A DNA stretch of 64,000 bases from SZUA-36 sp963774415 (GTDB lineage: Bacteria; Pseudomonadota; Gammaproteobacteria; Xanthomonadales; SZUA-36): assembly GCA_963774415.1 (NCBI GenBank), contig CAVZEU010000002.1, positions 1 through 64,000 on the forward strand. The letters are read 5' to 3'. The notes beneath the pieces are model-generated. The model did not search any database. It was not told the DNA's origin and saw only the letters and a program-made list of their open reading frames with translations. Shown in pieces: positions 8,494-17,200 of this stretch; the first letter of the stretch is position 1; each line of letters starts with the position of its first letter. The position numbers were made by a program, and so were the translations under genes.

Positions 8494-9236
8494 GACGGCT
8501 CTTTCGCGCGCCTGTCATACTCGCGCAGCTCTTCCTTGATCTCCAGGGTTCGCTCGCGCGTCAGCGGTCGCCGGGATTCGTCGAGCAGGTCCGCGTGCAG
8601 CAATTCGGCAAGCCTGCGACTGGTCGCCAGCATCGCGTCCCACGCGTCGAGGGCCGCCCGCGGACCCGGCAGTGTCATGAAAACCGTCACACCGCGCGTT
8701 TCCAGCGTACTCCACGACGTCTTGTTGAAAGTTCCGGGCTTGGTCAGGTTGGCCATGCTGAAAAGCGGCCGCGGCGGATCGTTGTCATCGTTTTCGTCGA
8801 TGCGGTGGAAGATGTCGTGGTAACCGAACACCAGGCCCGCCTTGATGGCGACGTCGAGCAATTCGACACCGGTGATGAGGTGGTTGTCGCGCGCCTGGAC
8901 GAACAACGTGACGATCTTGTCCGGCAGCGGTGGCGGCGGCTCATCCGGCGGCTCTTCGGCGGGACCCAGGCTGGGCTCGACGCGGTCGTCGCCGGCGCGG
9001 GCGCCGCCGATGGGCAGTTCCGTCTGCTCGCCGTCGTCAGCCTGCTGTCCGTCACCGCGTTCTTCCCCGCCCCCCGAGCCGAACAACTTCGGCTCGCGTT
9101 TCGGCCGTGCCGGTTTGGCCCGTTTGCGCGAGGCCCTCGGCCTGCGTTTGTTGTCCGGTTTGCCCAGCAGAAAAATACCGGCCACGATGATCAGGCCAAC
9201 GATGACGAGTATCCACCTGAAAGTCGTGATGTCCAT
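8490..9236 (-). CDS. zipA: Cell division protein ZipA
   Basis: A 248-residue protein that tethers FtsZ to the inner membrane at the divisome. One N-terminal transmembrane helix (residues ~7-25, WILVIVGLIIVAGIFLLG) is followed by a basic then acidic/proline-rich linker, and the C-terminal FtsZ-binding fold from ~105 (DKIVTLFVQARDNHLITG) to ~235. Gene order smc-zipA-ligA is standard in gammaproteobacteria. Here a MITE-like element ends 5 bp before the ATG, so the expected ribosome binding site has been replaced by the element terminus (AACAGGCCCTAGCG precedes the ATG) and only a weak site remains. Confidence 0.95.
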   Translation of the reverse strand: MDITTFRWILVIVGLIIVAGIFLLGKPDNKRRPRASRKRAKPARPKREPKLFGSGGGEERGDGQQADDGEQTELPIGGARAGDDRVEPSLGPAEEPPDEPPPPLPDKIVTLFVQARDNHLITGVELLDVAIKAGLVFGYHDIFHRIDENDDNDPPRPLFSMANLTKPGTFNKTSWSTLETRGVTVFMTLPGPRAALDAWDAMLATSRRLAELLHADLLDESRRPLTRERTLEIKEELREYDRRAKEPS

Positions 9237-9241
9237 CGCTA

Positions 9242-9506
9242 GGGCCTGTTAACACTATCCGAGTCGGTTCTGACGCTTGCCATTTTTCGTCTGGCAAGGC
9301 GGAGCGAGCGTGATGTAGCCCTGCTACCTGAGCGAGCGCCAACACAGCCAGGCGAAAAAATGGGTGCGTCCCTACGGGTTGTGGCTGAAACCGCCCCATC
9401 CTGCGTTTCTCGTCGTTCATTTGAAATCATCAAACTTCTCTCCTCGCGCCTTGACTGGGACGGTTTCAGTCACAACAGCACCGATTCAGATAGTGTTAGC
9501 AGGCCC
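9242..9506. mobile_element. 265-bp MITE-like element between smc and zipA
   Basis: The two ends form a terminal inverted repeat: GGGCCTGTTAACACTATC at 9242 and its near-complement ending at 9506, continuing to about 27 bp with four mismatches. TA flanks both sides (9240-9241 and 9507-9508), consistent with TA target duplication as made by IS630/Tc1 or some IS5-group transposases. An internal inverted repeat (GTTGTGGCTGAAACCG near 9377 and CGGTTTCAGTCACAAC near 9459) would add a large hairpin. No transposase is encoded, so it is non-autonomous. The smc stop codon TAG is formed from the right-hand TA plus the element's first base. Confidence 0.8.
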
Positions 9507-12500
9507 TACTCTCCGGCAAGCCTGGCCGCTTCGTTGATGTCCACCTGCACCAGCCTCGACACGCCAGGCTCGCTCATGGTGACGCCGCTGAGTTGGTGCG
9601 CCAGTTCCATCGTGATCTTGTTATGCGTAACGACGATGAACTGGATGGACTCCGACATTTCCTTGACCATCTCCGTAAAGCGGGAGACATTGGCATCATC
9701 CAACGGTGCATCGACTTCGTCAAGCAGGCAGAACGGCGCCGGGTTCAGACGGAAGATGGCAAACACGAAGGAGACGGCCGTCAGCGCCTTCTCGCCGCCC
9801 GATAAGAGCTGGATGTTGCTGATGCGCTTGCCGGGCGGCCGCGCCATGATCGCGACGCCGGTGGTCAGCAGGTCGTCGCCGGTCAACTCGAGGTAGGCGT
9901 GGCCGCCGCCGAACAGGCGCGGAAACAACTCCTGGATGCCCTTGTTGACCTTCTCGAAGGTGTCCTTGAAACGCGTGCGGGTCTTGCGGTCGATGGTCTT
10001 GATGGCGTCCTCGAGCGTTTCCAGCGCCTTGACCAGGTCCTCGTGCTGGGCGTCCATGTACTCCTTGCGCTTGAGTTCCTCCTCGTACTCTGAGATGGCG
10101 GCCAGGTTGACCGGTTCCAGCCGCGTGATGCGCAGCCCGAGGCGTTCGAGCTTTTCCTGCCACTCGGCCTCGTCGGCTTCGTCGGGCAGATCGGCCGCCA
10201 GCGCCTCGATGTCCTGGCCCAGCTTTTCGACCTGCTGGCGCAGCGTGCGCGCGTTGAGTTCCAGTTCCTGCTGCTTCAGGCGCGCGTTCTCCAGCGCGCC
10301 GCGGATGCCTTCCATTTTCTGCACGGATTGTTGCCGCTTCGCATCCAGTTCACGGTATTGTTCTTCGAGTTGCTGCAGCTTGCCGCGCGCCTGCGTCAGG
10401 CGCTGCTCCACTTCGATGCGCTTTTGCAGCAAAGCATCCATTTCTTCGCGGTGTCGCTCCTGCGGGTCTTCGTCTTTGGCGACCTGCTCGCTGAGCGACA
10501 GAAAGCGTTGCTGCAGTTGACTGAACTGCGTGTCCATGCGCTCCAGGGACTGGCGCAGGGACTCGAGGCTGGCGCGCTGCGACTCGGTTTTCAGGGCCAG
10601 TTGGTGGCGCCGTTCCCGTGCTTCGCGCGTACTCGCCCTGGCCTTGTCACGGCCCTCCAGCAACGCCACCCGCTGGCGGTCCAGCGCTTGGCGCTCTTCC
10701 TCGGTCGTAGCCATCTTTTCCAGCACGGCGGCGAGTTCGGCCCGCCCGCGCTTGATCCGGGCCTCGTCCGCGTCCCGTTGTTGCCTCAGCGCAGCCGCTT
10801 CCTCGGCGACACGGCGCTGCCGCTCGCCCAGTTCCGAGATCCGCGTACGGCCAGCCTCGAGACGGCTCGAGAGGTCCGCGCTGTCGCGGTGCAGGGCATT
10901 GACCTGCTGCTGCAACTCACCGACCGACCGCTCCATTTCCTCCACGCTGGTGCGCTCGGCCCGGTTGGCCTGCTCGAGTTTGGACACTTGCCCGGTCAGC
11001 CGAGAGGTCTCCGCGGCCAGGGTCTTGATCTGCTGCTTGCGCTGCAGCTTGCCGGCCTGCCCGGAACGGCTGCCGGCCACCCGCAGCCAGCCGGGACCGA
11101 GCCATTCCCCCCGTTTCGTAATAACCGATTCATGCGGCCCGCAAGCGGCCGCGGCTTTTACCGCCGCGCTCAGCGACTCGGCCGTCCTGACGCGTTCGAG
11201 GCGGGCGCCGATGGCACGCGGCAGGCTGGCGCCGGCCGCGCCGGTCTTCTCCGCCAGGCTGCCCCTGGAAACTTCGCCGCCGCCGGCTTTGGCCGTGATC
11301 AACGTCAGTTCGACGCCATCCGGGTCGGCCGCCAACAGGTCGCCCAGGTCCGCCGCCAGCGCCGCCGGGTCGTCCACCAGGACCGATTCGAGCCAGAAGC
11401 CGAGCACCGTTTCCACGGCGGCTTCCCAGCCTTTCTCGACCTCCAGCTTCTCCAGCAGCCGCGGCGCCGAGGCCAGTCCGCTCTGCTGCAGCCACTCGAG
11501 GCTGCGGCCGCTTTCGCGCGCCGCCTGCTGCAGTGCCCTGAGGGATTCGAGCCGCCCCTCCAGGCGGCTGAGCTCGCCCTGCATTTCATGCTGCCTTTGC
11601 GTTTCTTCGCGCAGTTTTTCACGCCGTGATTTGAGTTCATCGCGGTTTTTGGCGAGCTGCTGCTGTTGTGCCGCCAGCGTCCGCGACACCTCCCGGTCTT
11701 TTTTCTCCAGCGTCTCGACATCGCTGCTCAGCGCCGCCGTGTCGATACCCTCGGTTTCCCGCTCCAGTTCCTGCAGGCGTTCGCCGGCCGCCTGCACGCG
11801 CTGCTCCAGCATCTCGATGCTGGCCCGCAGATGGTCCGCCTCGCGGTTCTGCTCGCTGCGCCTGGCGTGGTGCGCCTCCAGGCTCTCCTGCCACTTCTGC
11901 ACCTCGGCTTCGGCCGCCTGCAGCTCGGCATCGGCGGCGCTCTCCTGCTTATTGGCCTCGGCCAGTTGCGGTTCGATCCCGGCCAGCTTCTGCGTCAGGT
12001 CTTCCACCTGGGCGCGGTCGAGCACCATGTGTTTTTCCATGTCCTGCAGCGCGCTGGAGGTTTCCTCGTATTCCTGCTTCTGCCGCGCCTGCAGGTCGCG
12101 CTGGTGCGCAATGTCCTGCTCGAGGCGGGCGATTTCGCTGCCGACCGAGTACAGTTCGGCCTGGACGTTGTTGAACGCTTCGGTGGCCGCGGCCTGCTGC
12201 TGGTGCAGTTCCTCCATGCCGGCTTCGGCGCGGCGCTGTTCCGCCAGCTGTTCCTGCAGCGCGGTTTCGTGGCCGCCGAGGCCGGTACGCCCCGCGGCCA
12301 GGTTTTCCTGCAGGTCGGACCACTTCAGCGCCAGCAGCCTGGCTTCCTGCTCGCGTTGCTGGTTTTTCAGCTTGCGGTAACGCTCGGCGGCCCGCGCCTG
12401 CCGCTTGAGCCGGCTCAAGTGTCCCGAAATCTCTTCGCGCAGGTCATTCAGGCGGTCGAGGTTTTCGCGCGTGCGCGCGATGCGGCGCTCGGTTTCCCTG

Positions 12501-13030
12501 CGCCGCTCCTTGTAACGGGAAATGCCGGCCGCCTCTTCGAGGTGGGAACGAATCTCGTCGGGGCCGGCGTCGACCACGCGGGAAATCATGCCCTGTTCGA
12601 TGATGGAGTAGCTTTTCGAGCCCAGCCCCGTACCCAGGAACAGGTCGCGTATGTCCTTGCGGCGACAGCGCGTGCCGTTGAGCGCGTAATACGATACGCC
12701 GTCCCTGCCGACCTGGCGCTTGACCGAGATTTCGTTGTAGCCGGCGAATTCACCGGCGATACGGCCGTCCGAATTATCGAAGATGAGCTCGACGGTGGCG
12801 GTGCCCACCGGTTTGCGGGCGCTCGAGCCGGAAAAGATGACGTCAGCCATCGAGTCGCCGCGCAGCACCTTGGCCGAACCCTCGCCCATCACCCAGCGGA
12901 CCGCGTCGATGATATTGGACTTGCCACAGCCGTTCGGACCGACGATGCCGGTCAGGTTGGTAGGTGCGCTGAAGGTGGTTGCATCCACGAAGGACTTGAA
13001 ACCCGCCAGTTTGATTGCAGTCAGTCGCAT
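9506..13030 (-). CDS. smc: Chromosome segregation protein SMC
   Basis: A 1174-residue SMC ATPase that organises and helps segregate the chromosome with ScpA and ScpB. Walker A is GPNGCGKSN (31-39). Two long coiled coils flank a hinge at roughly 500-660 (SGLASAPRLLEKLEV to GPGWLRVAG). The ABC signature LLSGGEKAL and Walker B FCLLDEVDAPLDDAN are near the C-terminus. Both SMC partners are encoded in this window at 15.6-17.2 kb. The start lies 65 bp from queF, which is divergent. A MITE-like insertion at the stop codon leaves the protein complete through the conserved end. Confidence 0.98.
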   Translation of the reverse strand: MRLTAIKLAGFKSFVDATTFSAPTNLTGIVGPNGCGKSNIIDAVRWVMGEGSAKVLRGDSMADVIFSGSSARKPVGTATVELIFDNSDGRIAGEFAGYNEISVKRQVGRDGVSYYALNGTRCRRKDIRDLFLGTGLGSKSYSIIEQGMISRVVDAGPDEIRSHLEEAAGISRYKERRRETERRIARTRENLDRLNDLREEISGHLSRLKRQARAAERYRKLKNQQREQEARLLALKWSDLQENLAAGRTGLGGHETALQEQLAEQRRAEAGMEELHQQQAAATEAFNNVQAELYSVGSEIARLEQDIAHQRDLQARQKQEYEETSSALQDMEKHMVLDRAQVEDLTQKLAGIEPQLAEANKQESAADAELQAAEAEVQKWQESLEAHHARRSEQNREADHLRASIEMLEQRVQAAGERLQELERETEGIDTAALSSDVETLEKKDREVSRTLAAQQQQLAKNRDELKSRREKLREETQRQHEMQGELSRLEGRLESLRALQQAARESGRSLEWLQQSGLASAPRLLEKLEVEKGWEAAVETVLGFWLESVLVDDPAALAADLGDLLAADPDGVELTLITAKAGGGEVSRGSLAEKTGAAGASLPRAIGARLERVRTAESLSAAVKAAAACGPHESVITKRGEWLGPGWLRVAGSRSGQAGKLQRKQQIKTLAAETSRLTGQVSKLEQANRAERTSVEEMERSVGELQQQVNALHRDSADLSSRLEAGRTRISELGERQRRVAEEAAALRQQRDADEARIKRGRAELAAVLEKMATTEEERQALDRQRVALLEGRDKARASTREARERRHQLALKTESQRASLESLRQSLERMDTQFSQLQQRFLSLSEQVAKDEDPQERHREEMDALLQKRIEVEQRLTQARGKLQQLEEQYRELDAKRQQSVQKMEGIRGALENARLKQQELELNARTLRQQVEKLGQDIEALAADLPDEADEAEWQEKLERLGLRITRLEPVNLAAISEYEEELKRKEYMDAQHEDLVKALETLEDAIKTIDRKTRTRFKDTFEKVNKGIQELFPRLFGGGHAYLELTGDDLLTTGVAIMARPPGKRISNIQLLSGGEKALTAVSFVFAIFRLNPAPFCLLDEVDAPLDDANVSRFTEMVKEMSESIQFIVVTHNKITMELAHQLSGVTMSEPGVSRLVQVDINEAARLAGE

Positions 13031-13095
13031 CGATTGAATCTGTGGTCAGGGGTGAGTAAAGTTCTCTTCCAATTGTTGTTTTCCGGAGTCGGCCA

Positions 13096-13485
13096 ATGGC
13101 GACGCAACCCAGTCGGGAACTGGAATGCTTTCCAAACCCCCAGCCCGCGCGGGATTATACCATCCGCATTCGCATCCCGGAGTTTACCTGCCTGTGCCCG
13201 AAGACCGGCCAACCGGACTTCGCGACGCTCCTTCTCGAGTATATTCCAGATCGGCAGTGCGTCGAGCTCAAATCCCTCAAAACCTACATCTGGAGCTTCC
13301 GCGACGAGGGCGCGTTTCACGAAGCGGTCACGAATAAAATCCTCGAGGACCTGGTGCGGGCCACCACGCCCCGCTTCATGCGCCTGACGGCCAGTTTCAA
13401 CGTCCGCGGCGGCATCGACACGACCGTCATCGCCGAGCACCGCGCCCCTGGCTGGAAAGCGCTGCCGGCCGTCGATCTGCCCTGA
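13096..13485 (+). CDS. queF: NADPH-dependent 7-cyano-7-deazaguanine reductase QueF (type I)
   Basis: A 129-residue enzyme reducing preQ0 to preQ1 in queuosine synthesis. The unimodular length and the motif FTCLCPKTGQPDFA identify type I QueF: catalytic C34 and D41, with H75-E76 in GAFHE. The QueF box VELKSLKTYIWSFRD (57-70) is intact. The ATG follows GGAG by 7 nt. Two other genes used in queuosine synthesis, queG (35.9 kb) and folE2 (54.9 kb), also lie in this window. The gene is transcribed alone, divergent from smc. Confidence 0.95.
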   Translation: MATQPSRELECFPNPQPARDYTIRIRIPEFTCLCPKTGQPDFATLLLEYIPDRQCVELKSLKTYIWSFRDEGAFHEAVTNKILEDLVRATTPRFMRLTASFNVRGGIDTTVIAEHRAPGWKALPAVDLP

Positions 13486-13526
13486 GCCTTCGCACCGGCG
13501 CGCAGCCGACCGCCGCGGTTTGCAGG

Positions 13527-13799
13527 CTAAAGTTCATCGCTGCCAATGGCATCGATGCCCAGCGCGTGGATATAGGTCTGCATCAACGGCCCCAGGGCCG
13601 CGTAGATGGCGCGGTGCCGGGCCAGCTTGCTCATGCCGTTGAAATGCGAACTGACGATGCTGACGTGAAAGTGCCCCAGCCCGCTCCTGGCGGCAGCGTG
13701 ACCGACGTGCAAATGACCCTGGTCCTCGACTTCCAGCAGCTCCGGCTCGAAGGCAGCTTCGAGCCGTTCCCGGATCTGTGCGATACGCTCGGCGGTCAC
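13527..13799 (-). CDS. bolA: BolA family protein
   Basis: A 90-residue protein with the whole BolA fold: HFHVSIVSSHFNGMSKLARHRAIYAAL (in parts, ~43-69) contains the conserved S/F-x-G-x-S and RHR motifs. The C-terminal YIHALGID matches BolA more than IbaG. BolA proteins pair with monothiol glutaredoxins in Fe-S cluster traffic and affect envelope shape. Translation starts at GTG (13797-13799 on the complement), directly adjoining the TGA of the YciI gene, so the two are coupled. Confidence 0.85.
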   Translation of the reverse strand: MTAERIAQIRERLEAAFEPELLEVEDQGHLHVGHAAARSGLGHFHVSIVSSHFNGMSKLARHRAIYAALGPLMQTYIHALGIDAIGSDEL

Positions 13800-14099
13800 T
13801 CAGCCCAGCACCCGGATAAACGGCCTGACGTCCACGTCATGGTAAACCCCGGCTGCCCGATATGGGTCGGCCTCGGCCCAGTCGCGTGCGTCGTCCAGCG
13901 ATTCGAACTCGGCGACGATCATCGACCCGCTGAACCCCGCCGGGCCAGGATCGGGTGAGTCGATCGCGGGCATCGGGCCGGCCAGCAACAGCCGCCCCTG
14001 CTTTTGCAGGGCCTGCAAACGCTCGAGGTGTTGCGGGCGCGCCTGCCGGCGCGCTTCGAGACTGTCCTCGCGATCCTGGGCGTAGATCAGGTACCACAT
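13800..14099 (-). CDS. YciI family protein
   Basis: A 99-residue protein starting MWYLIYAQDREDS, a typical YciI opening. A compact alpha/beta dimeric barrel is expected; the family is related to ferredoxin-like and EthD folds and its biochemical role is unsettled. The longer open frame to 14186 enters repeat array C, so the ATG at 14099 is preferred. A pairing of yciI with bolA is seen in other gammaproteobacteria, where the two sit near cell-division genes. Confidence 0.85.
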   Translation of the reverse strand: MWYLIYAQDREDSLEARRQARPQHLERLQALQKQGRLLLAGPMPAIDSPDPGPAGFSGSMIVAEFESLDDARDWAEADPYRAAGVYHDVDVRPFIRVLG

Positions 14100-14184
14100 G
14101 CGACAAATTCCATTCCAACTGCCCGAGAGTGTACCTGAACGATGGCTTTTGTCACCCCCGAGGTCGACGTCATCCCGGGGCCGC

Positions 14185-14785
14185 AAGCGACGTCAGGTGA
14201 GCGCGGCCGAGGCCATACAGCCGTCGGGAACGGATGCCGAGCGTGCAGGACGCCTCGAGCGTGCCCCGGAAGCGGCTACCCGGCGGCGCCACAATGGATA
14301 CGCGCCTGCGCGAACGGCGCCGGGTGAGCGCGGCCGGGGCCGTGCATCCGTCGGGAACGGATGCCAAGCGCGCAGGATGCCTCGAGCGTGCCCCGGAAGC
14401 GGCTACCCGGCGGCGCCACAATCAACACGTGCCTGCAGGGGCGGCGCCGGCAGTGCGCGACCGGGGCCGTGCATACGTCAGGAACGGATGCCGAGCGCGC
14501 AGGACGCCTCGAGCGTGCCCCGGGAGCGACTGCCCGGCGGCGTCACAAGCGATGCGCGCCTGCAGGGGTGGCGCCGGCAGTGCGCGACCGGGGCCGTGCA
14601 TCCGTCGGGAACGGATGCCGAGCGCGCAGGATGCCCCGAGCGTGCCCCGGGAGCGACTGCCCGACGGCGCCACAATGGATACGCGCCTGTGCGAACGGCG
14701 CCGGGTGAGCGTAGCCGGGGCCGTGCATCCGTCGGGAACGGATACCGAGCGTGCCCCGGAAGCGGCTGCCCGGCGGCGCGCAATG
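14185..14785. repeat. Repeat array C: five copies of the 127-bp structured unit, one shortened
   Basis: Units are positioned by their apical hairpins at about 14217 (degenerate 5' arm), 14344, 14471, 14598 and 14725, each 127 bp apart. The last copy lacks 18 bp, exactly the segment between two GAGCG direct repeats, which removes the second inner hairpin. Unlike the other arrays, this one lies between divergent genes (YciI and yciO) and so sits in the space where both promoters should be. Confidence 0.9.
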
Positions 14786-14935
14786 GCCGCGTAATCCGAA
14801 AACGTCCACCACCGGATTCCAGGAGTTTCCGCATTCGCGGAAATGATGTTCTTCCACGGGGACAACGTTCTTGCACAAAAACGATGCCATTCCGTGTGCG
14901 TCTCACCGGTTTTTTTGCGCTAAAATGTAAGACTT

Positions 14936-15553
14936 ATGAGCGAATGCCTCGAAATCTCGACCCACGCCGTCAAACCGCGCCACGTGGAGCACATGGTCGC
15001 GGTGCTGGTGCGCGGGGGGCTGATCGCCTACCCCACCGATTCGGGTTACGCCCTGGGCTGGCGCGCCAACAACCGCCAGGCCCGCAGCCGCGTGGTGCGG
15101 CTGCGGCAACTCAACCGCCACCACCATTTTACCTATTGCTGCCGCAGCCTCTCCGATATCAGCAGGCTCTGCAAGATGCACAATTCCAACCACCGGCTGA
15201 TCCGGCGGCTGACACCCGGCCCGTACACCTTCGTTCTGCCCTCCACCAGCAACGTGTCGCGCAACGCACAACTCGACAACCGGCGCACGATTGGCGTGCG
15301 CATCCCGGACCATGCCTTGGTCCAGGCCTTGCTCAAGAGCCTCGACGAACCGCTCCTGAGTTCGTCGCTGATACTGCCCGACCCCGAGGGCCGGATCATG
15401 GACAGCGGCGACCTCTACGACGAGGTGTATGGCCAGGTCGACCTGTTCGTCGACGCCGGTTACTGCCCGCTGGAGCCAACCACGCTGATCGACCTGACCG
15501 GCGCACAGCCGGAAGTGCTGCGTCAGGGGCTGGGCGTGGTAGACTTTCTGTGA
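14936..15553 (+). CDS. yciO: YciO family protein (Sua5/YrdC/YciO, TsaC-like)
   Basis: A 205-residue single-domain YrdC fold. It aligns along its length with E. coli YciO: GGLIAYPTDSGYALG (~26-40), RQLNRHHHFTYCCRSLSDIS, TPGPYTFVLP, RRTIGVRIPDHALVQALL, and PTTLIDLTG near the end. TsaC/Sua5 make threonylcarbamoyl-AMP for tRNA t6A; YciO is a paralogue whose role is less certain. The gene starts ~90 bp before scpA, an arrangement common in this phylum. TAAAAT at 14921-14926 could be a -10 box but no good -35 is seen. Confidence 0.88.
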   Translation: MSECLEISTHAVKPRHVEHMVAVLVRGGLIAYPTDSGYALGWRANNRQARSRVVRLRQLNRHHHFTYCCRSLSDISRLCKMHNSNHRLIRRLTPGPYTFVLPSTSNVSRNAQLDNRRTIGVRIPDHALVQALLKSLDEPLLSSSLILPDPEGRIMDSGDLYDEVYGQVDLFVDAGYCPLEPTTLIDLTGAQPEVLRQGLGVVDFL

Positions 15554-15641
15554 CACAACAGCCTGCCGGATCTGACGTGAAGAATTGCGACAATACCGGG
15601 ACGGACCGGGTTTCCGGCTTCGACTTGGAGGGTGAAATCCG

Positions 15642-16457
15642 TTGATCGACCCGCTGCAACACAGGGACGACGGTTCCGCCCACCAGGAGGAAATGCCGTT
15701 CGCCATCGTGCAGGGCCAGCCGGTCACGCAGTTGCCGCAAGACCTCTATATTCCGCCCGATGCACTGGAAGTCATCCTGGAAGCCTTCGAGGGCCCGCTG
15801 GACCTGTTGCTGTACCTGATCCGCCGGCAGAACCTGGACATCCTCGACATTCCCATTACCGAGATCACCACGCAGTACATCGAGTACATCGGCATGCTGC
15901 AGGACCTGCAGTTCGAACTGGCGGCCGAATACCTGGTGATGGCAGCGATACTGGCCGAGATCAAGTCGAGGATGCTGTTGCCGCGGCCTTCCGCGGAGGA
16001 CGGCGACGAGGAAGACCCGCGGGCCGAGCTGGTCCGGCGCCTGCAGGAATACGAGCGCTTCAAACAGGCGGCCGAGGAGCTCGACGAGCTGCCGAGGCTC
16101 GAACGGGACTTTGCCGTGGCTGGAGCCTTCGTGGAAGACAAGTCGGTGGTCCGGCTGCCGCCGCAGGTGGAGTTGAACGACCTGCTCTTCGCCCTCAAGG
16201 AAGTCATGGGCAGGGCCGAGCTTTTCACGCGCCACCAAATCGACCAGGAGCCCCTGTCGGTGCGCGAGCGCATGTCACGTATCATGCAGAGCCTGCGCGA
16301 AAACCCCTACCTCGAGTTCCAGCGCCTGTTCGATGCCGAGGAGGGCCGCATGGGCGTCGTGGTCAGCTTTCTGGCGCTGATGGAGCTGAGCCGTGAGCGG
16401 CTGGTGGACCTGGTCCAGCACGAACCCTTCGGGCAGATTTACATCAAGGCGCCCTGA
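15642..16457 (+). CDS. scpA: Segregation and condensation protein A
   Basis: A 271-residue kleisin bridging the two SMC heads. The family core EAFEGPLDLLLYLIRRQNLDILDIPI begins at ~48 (shown here in full family terms, two adjacent motifs), followed by YLVMAAILAEIKSRMLLP and a C-terminal winged helix (VVSFLALMELSRERLVDLVQ). Translation is taken from TTG at 15642 because a strong GGAGGGTG lies 8-9 nt upstream and the family N-terminal extension starts there. It is followed by scpB, and smc is 2.6 kb away. Confidence 0.95.
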   Translation: MIDPLQHRDDGSAHQEEMPFAIVQGQPVTQLPQDLYIPPDALEVILEAFEGPLDLLLYLIRRQNLDILDIPITEITTQYIEYIGMLQDLQFELAAEYLVMAAILAEIKSRMLLPRPSAEDGDEEDPRAELVRRLQEYERFKQAAEELDELPRLERDFAVAGAFVEDKSVVRLPPQVELNDLLFALKEVMGRAELFTRHQIDQEPLSVRERMSRIMQSLRENPYLEFQRLFDAEEGRMGVVVSFLALMELSRERLVDLVQHEPFGQIYIKAP

Positions 16458-16510
16458 CCCGGAAGCAGGCCGGGCAGCCGCGTAATGAACGACGAGGACA
16501 GGCACGAGAA

Positions 16511-17200
16511 ATGGCAGTGACAGCGAAGGTCGAGGGCGAACAGCTCAAGAAAATCCTGGAGGCGGCGTTGCTGGCCGCCGGTGAGCCGCTGTCACGGCTG
16601 CAGCTCGGCGACCTGTTCGAAGACGAGGAACGCCCCAGCGAAGGCCAGATCGGCAAGGCCCTGGAGCAGCTCGGCCAGGATTGCGCCGAACGCGGCATCG
16701 AACTGAAGCAGGTCGCCAGCGGCTACCGCATGCAGGTCAGGCAGGACCTGCACCCCTGGGTATCGAGGCTGTGGACGGAACGGCCGCAGCGCTATTCGCG
16801 GGCCCTGCTGGAAACGCTCGCGCTGATTGCCTACCGCCAGCCGATCACGCGCGGCGAGATCGAGGCGGTCCGCGGGGTATCGGTCAGCACCAACATTATC
16901 CGCACGCTGCAGGAGCGCGAGTGGATCCGGGTCGTCGGCCACCGCGACGTGCCCGGCAAACCCGCGCTCTTCGGCACCACCAAGGCGTTTCTGGATTACT
17001 TCAACCTGGAAAACCTCGACGACTTGCCGACGCTCGCCGAGATCCGCGACATGGACAACCTCGAGCCCGAGCTGGATCTCGAAGGCCCCCCGCCCGGCGA
17101 CGATGAAAACCCTGCCGAGGCGGCCAGCGAGGAAGCCCCGGCCGCTGAGCGGCACGACGGTGACGAAGACCGCGGCGACCAGGAGACAGGGTCCAATTAA
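16511..17200 (+). CDS. scpB: Segregation and condensation protein B
   Basis: A 229-residue protein of two winged-helix domains (~8-85 and ~90-170) that dimerises and binds ScpA. The signature RYSRALLETLALIAYRQPITR and VSTNIIRTLQEREWI are present. The C-terminal ~50 residues are acidic and low-complexity (PPPGDDENPAEAASEEAPAA), a usual feature in GC-rich genomes. The rluB frame starts inside this gene or at its stop, so the two are coupled. Confidence 0.95.
   Translation: MAVTAKVEGEQLKKILEAALLAAGEPLSRLQLGDLFEDEERPSEGQIGKALEQLGQDCAERGIELKQVASGYRMQVRQDLHPWVSRLWTERPQRYSRALLETLALIAYRQPITRGEIEAVRGVSVSTNIIRTLQEREWIRVVGHRDVPGKPALFGTTKAFLDYFNLENLDDLPTLAEIRDMDNLEPELDLEGPPPGDDENPAEAASEEAPAAERHDGDEDRGDQETGSN

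Noticed and set aside
10530..12380. Long antisense frames opposite smc (up to 616 codons)
   Set aside because: They mirror the coiled-coil codons of smc, show serine/arginine-rich low-complexity translations, and have no start signals.
14098..15645. A 515-codon plus-strand frame spanning array C and yciO
   Set aside because: It runs through the repeat array and then in the wrong frame across yciO; it reflects GC-rich sequence lacking stop codons.
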